The position numbers and the translations under genes were made by a program. Shown here one piece after another: positions 60,419 through 64,000 of a stretch of 64,000 nucleotides of DNA. The notes below the pieces were generated by a model, which saw only the letters and a program-made list of their open reading frames with translations, made no database searches and was not told the DNA's origin. The stretch spans positions 1 through 64,000 of the forward strand of contig JABANP010000070.1 of NCBI GenBank assembly GCA_013115135.1. Direction: 5' to 3'. This stretch comes from Perkinsus olseni. Lineage: Eukaryota; Perkinsozoa; Perkinsida; Perkinsidae. How positions within the stretch are numbered: the first letter of the stretch is position 1; each line of letters starts with the position of its first letter.

Positions 60419-62913
60419 ATGCCAACCGTAACACCCTCCTACACCGACAACGTCACTGACAGGTGAGAACTCCGCTATCGCTCCGTCTTATGATGATGTC
60501 CCCTTGGCAGCTCAATCAAGGCCCTCAAGGAAGATTCCTTCGTGTCCGAGCTGAAGCACAAGTACCTCTCTACGCCCGATGACCCGGAGGAGTACGCCTG
60601 TTAGAGATCAGCGGTTTGAGAGCTCGTCGCTCCTGTTCCACCGTCTGCTTGTCGATCAGCGAAGATATTTTTCAATAGTATTGATTGAAATTTTCCTCTT
60701 GACATCTAGCCACGTCTTCATACTCAACGAGCGACGTCGGCTTGCACGTCAGTATCGATAGCATTATTCGATGGTACAACGGTATGACCACTTGGGCGTT
60801 CCGTTCTGACATCACCCCTCATTATTCTCAGATACATCAGTTTAGAAGATTCCCACGGAGCTCACAACTACCATCCCCTCCCAGTCGTCCTGGCCCGTGG
60901 TGAGGGCTGCTATGTGTGGGATGTCAAAGGAAAGCAATATCTTGATTTCTTGTCCGCGTAAGCTCCTGTTGGAATATGGCCCATTCCGCTTTACACGTCG
61001 ACGTCGCTCCTCAGGATGGCTCTTTATGAGAGCTGCACGTGCTAGTGTCATTTTTACGTTTCTTTGATCGAATTTTCATCTTTCGTCGCTTTCGTTTCAT
61101 CTATCTTTGAAATGATTGCCATAAAGCGACCAGTGATATCGGCAACTTCCTTGCCTTTTGGTCGAGCGGTTGAGTTCCCCTACGGATATTTCCACTAGTG
61201 GCATCATCACGGCCATATGATAATCCTTTTGGCGCAGTTGTTCTTTCCGATCAGGTACTCTGCTGTTAACCAAGGCCATTGTCATCCGCGCATTGTCGCC
61301 GCCCTTGTTCAACAAGCGCAGAAATTGGCGTTAACAAGTCGGGCGTTCCACAATGAAACCCTGGCGTTGTTCACTAAGTTTATGACCGATTTTTTCGGGT
61401 GAGACACATGCTCCTTCGCTCCTCTTCACCAGCATGGTCTGCATCAGGTACGATAGAGTCCTACCTATGAACAGCGGAGTAGAGGCGGGAGAAACTGCCT
61501 GCAAATTGATCAGGAGGTGCGCCGGAATGCACTGCTTTGGGTGCTGTTATTGGCTTTCAGGTGGGGATATGAGGTGAAGAAAATCCCGAAGAACAAGGCT
61601 GTTATCGTCTTTGCTGAGGACAATTTTTGGGGTGAGTTTTCGGTGAAGGGCGTGAAAGTGTATTAGTATGTGTAAGAAGTCTTTGGTTATCTCCGCTCGA
61701 ATTAATGGTGGATGTTGCAGTGGTATTCCGCTCTGAATGTCGCACGGCATCGTGGCTTTCAGGCCGTACATTGGCTGCCTGCAGCTCATCCACTGACCCA
61801 GATTGCTACAACAATTACGGTCCCTTCTTGCCTGGCTTCGAAATAGTGAGTTATCAGGGATTACGTTCGGCCTTATGCTCTATTCTCGATCTTGCAGGTG
61901 CCGTACAATGACGTTGATGCGTTGAAGAATCTATTTGAAAGCAACCCCAACATCGCCGGCTTCTACGTTGAGCCCATCCAAGGCGAGGCCGGCGTGAACG
62001 TCCCTGATGACTCGTACTTGCCTGCGGTCCGTGAACTTTGCACCAAGTAGGACGCCCATCCCTCTCTGAGGCGAGTGGATCGCCATTAGGCATAACGTGC
62101 TGCTGTGTTGCGACGAGATTCAGACCGGCCTCGCTCGCACAGGAAAGATGCTCTGCTGCGATCATTGGGGTGTTCGCCCGGACATTCTGGTTGGTCTCCA
62201 CGAGAACATAAAAATGTGGGCCCTTAACAGATCCTACAGGTTCTCGGCAAGGCTCTCAGTGGGGGAATGTACCCTGTGTCAGCGGTACTGTCGAGCCATG
62301 AAATAATGTTAACTATCAAACCTGGACAGCATGGGTCAACGTAAGATACCTTTATGACGCCTGTCCCCACACTCTATTCAGATACGGTGGCAACCCAATC
62401 GCCTGCCGTGTGGCGATGGAGGCTCTCTCCGTGATTAAGGACGAGAAGCTCGTGGAAAGAGCCGACCGTCTCGGTATGATATTCCGGGCCAAACTAGAGG
62501 AAGGCATCAGGGAAGATGACCTGGGTGAAGCAAATTCGAGGTGGGTATCGATGGTTGAAATTCTCCATCCAGTTTCCATGTCCAGGTAAAGGCTTGCTGA
62601 ATGCTGTTGTGTGTGATGACACCTTCCGTGATAAGGTCAAGGCTTGGGACGTAAGGCTTCCTCATCTCGTTACTAGGTGGCCTACCGCGATGTCGTTCAG
62701 GTTTGCTTGGCCCTCCGTGATGCTGGTCTCCTCGCCAAACAGACTCACGATAATATAATACGCTTTGCACCTCCACTGGTCATCCCGGAAGTCCGTCGAG
62801 TGGAAAAAATTTTTGATCACTTCTTCGGTCCTTTTCAGGAAGCCATGGAGCGAGCCTGTGACATTATCATTGACGTGTTCAAAACTGTCGACGCGAAAGT
62901 TGCCGGTCCCTGA
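60419..62913 (+). CDS. Ornithine aminotransferase
   Basis: Thirteen exons with consistent phases: 60419-60462, 60511-60591, 60832-60957, 61255-61398, 61448-61516, 61561-61631, 61763-61845, 61898-62046, 62090-62189, 62240-62340, 62382-62524, 62586-62650, 62677-62913; 470 residues. Hallmarks: [53 protein letters not shown] (Asp contacting the PLP pyridine), and [14 protein letters not shown] with the PLP-binding Lys, and RFAPPLVI near the C-terminus. It transfers the delta-amino group of ornithine to 2-oxoglutarate, linking arginine, proline and glutamate. No long mitochondrial presequence is evident, so cytosolic location is possible. The donor after exon 9 is GTTGGT, unusual but required by phase. 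Introns lack the repeated families. Confidence 0.95.
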
Positions 62914-64000
62914 AAGAGAATCTCGGCCGTATGAAAAACATGAGTTGTCATTTCTCTTATCGATTAGTGTTTTCTCATTTCTTTATCATAAACCGAGCCG
63001 TAGTGTCGAGTTGAACGCTCACGTGGGGGTGCTCACGTGCTCAATATCATATGGTCCTCTCGAGAGCAATGCGAACGATGATATACCTCGTTGCTGATCT
63101 TGAGAGGCTTGCCATCCTCTGAGCGCCTGTGGTTGCTCGGCAGCCTCTGGTTTTCACATATTCTCTCCCTGAGGAAATGAAGAGAACTCGCACGCACGAG
63201 AGTATTCGTACTCCACCGCGTTTTTTACTCGCTCGCGCGTTTCAAGCTAGGAAGGGATGACGTGGTGGATTTGAACACGGGCCACACGTCTTCACGGTCA
63301 GATGCTCTGTGAATTGTGGTTCCAGTCTGAGGCGCACAAGGCATTGACTTCTGAAGATATTCCCTCCTGTCCTCCGTAATGGGGGGCCTTACGGGTTCAC
63401 CGCCTCCTCAGTGTCGGACCGTGTGCGCGGGAGTGTCAGTGAGACGCGCCTGGTGTTCGACGGCTGAGCATTTGTCCTACGAACATTAGTAGGATTCCTT
63501 GGCGACTGCGGGAGGGCGGCCAAGAGCATCGCGAGCATATTGAGAGCAACAGCGTCGTTCCGCTTGTTCACGGTAAAGACTGTTTTGAGAAGTACGCGTT
63601 CTACATGGAAGGTCTAGCTTCCTTACAGTGAAACGGTCAGGAACCTCCTCTTGAAGGCTCACCACAGAGAGCATTTATGAGGCCAAAGTCCTCTCCTACA
63701 CTCGTCACCCGAGCGTCGACGAGAGCAAATATCTGGAGAGTGAGAACCTAGAACGGCCCAACCTTCCTCAGCGTGCGTCTTCCCCTCCGTCGCCCAGCGT
63801 GAGGTTTGGGTCTTCGCTGGAATCCAGAGCTTAGTCTGACTGTTACGGCTCGGCCTCATCTAGGGACTCACTATCGAACTGATTTGCTGTACTCCACCTA
63901 CTGTGTCGACGATCTGGCTGTGACCATTGGACCATTGGACCATCGGAACCGGCGTTGGACTATAAACTCACATACACCATTGGACGCTGGGGATTATGGT
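62914..64000. other. Downstream region, no gene supported
   Basis: An antisense T-arm-like GGTGGATTTGAACACGGGCC lies at about 63262-63281. Short direct repeats of CCATTGGAC occur at about 63925-63990. Open frames are short and without recognisable domains. Confidence 0.45.

Noticed and set aside
62501..62585. Alternative OAT donor at TCGAG|GTGGG
   Set aside because: It gives an immediate stop after joining to the next exon; the donor at 62525 keeps the frame and yields the conserved GKGLLNA segment.

Overview
The window is nuclear DNA of a eukaryote with dense short GT-AG introns (about 40-190 bases), most likely an alveolate of the Perkinsus group. Three things support this. A 22-base copy of the dinoflagellate/perkinsid trans-splicing leader lies on the minus strand at 52931-52952 and is followed directly by a GT donor. 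Housekeeping genes (calmodulin, mitotic cyclin, ornithine aminotransferase, glutathione S-transferase, prolyl 4-hydroxylase) can be assembled exon by exon with consistent phase. Exons average only about 100 bases. The genus call rests on remembered features of the leader, not on a search.

Layout. 1-2.9 kb holds no confident gene; it ends in irregular short repeats. 3.4-42.3 kb is a head-to-tail array of four large, intron-rich paralogues on the plus strand (A 3.4-14.9, B 17.0-25.6, C 26.2-34.4, D 35.0-42.3 kb). I read them as membrane-embedded family-2 glycosyltransferases (GT2, chitin/cellulose-synthase-like layout): a Pro/Ser/Arg-rich cytosolic N-terminus, a membrane helix, a Cys-rich luminal or extracellular domain, more helices, a GT2 core, several C-terminal helices, and a conserved VDWF(S/T)VW tail. 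A and B are recent tandem copies. A looks dead: an N-terminal exon is replaced by about 3 kb of transposon debris (MULE and hAT fragments, a minisatellite, a retroposon-like tail) and it carries a +1 shift. 42.9-44.6 kb is a GST. 45.1-45.6 kb (minus) is a small secreted protein. 45.8-46.6 kb holds exons of an unknown gene. 47.1-47.8 kb (minus) is calmodulin. About 50.1-53.4 kb is a WD-repeat protein with the spliced-leader gene candidate antisense inside it. 54.1-55.7 kb is a mitotic cyclin, 56.8-59.9 kb a prolyl 4-hydroxylase, and 60.4-62.9 kb an ornithine aminotransferase.

The most unusual feature is the make-up of the introns. Across the GT2 array and the WD-repeat gene, introns are built from a few short sequence families that recur dozens of times, often in both orientations and sometimes tandemly inside one intron: (i) tRNA-like sequences with T-arm/B-box and sometimes A-box, commonly followed by a T-run; (ii) a TTTCGTGGCGCGYGAC element; (iii) an imperfect hairpin around TTGCGCACAGCGAAG; (iv) a CTTGCAATCTTGCATTTCCT element; (v) TATCTTgAGGTCGAA; (vi) GCGGAGCGAAGCG; (vii) CGATC...GGGCGAGCGCTTTT. 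Paralogue comparison shows the same intron position filled by different families, and introns present in one paralogue pair but absent in the others. I interpret this as an active or recently active intron-generating system (introner-like), with tRNA-derived introns as its most striking member.

The genes do not form one pathway. The GT2 array is a lineage-expanded surface/wall-type enzyme family; the right third is ordinary housekeeping genes whose introns mostly lack the repeated families.
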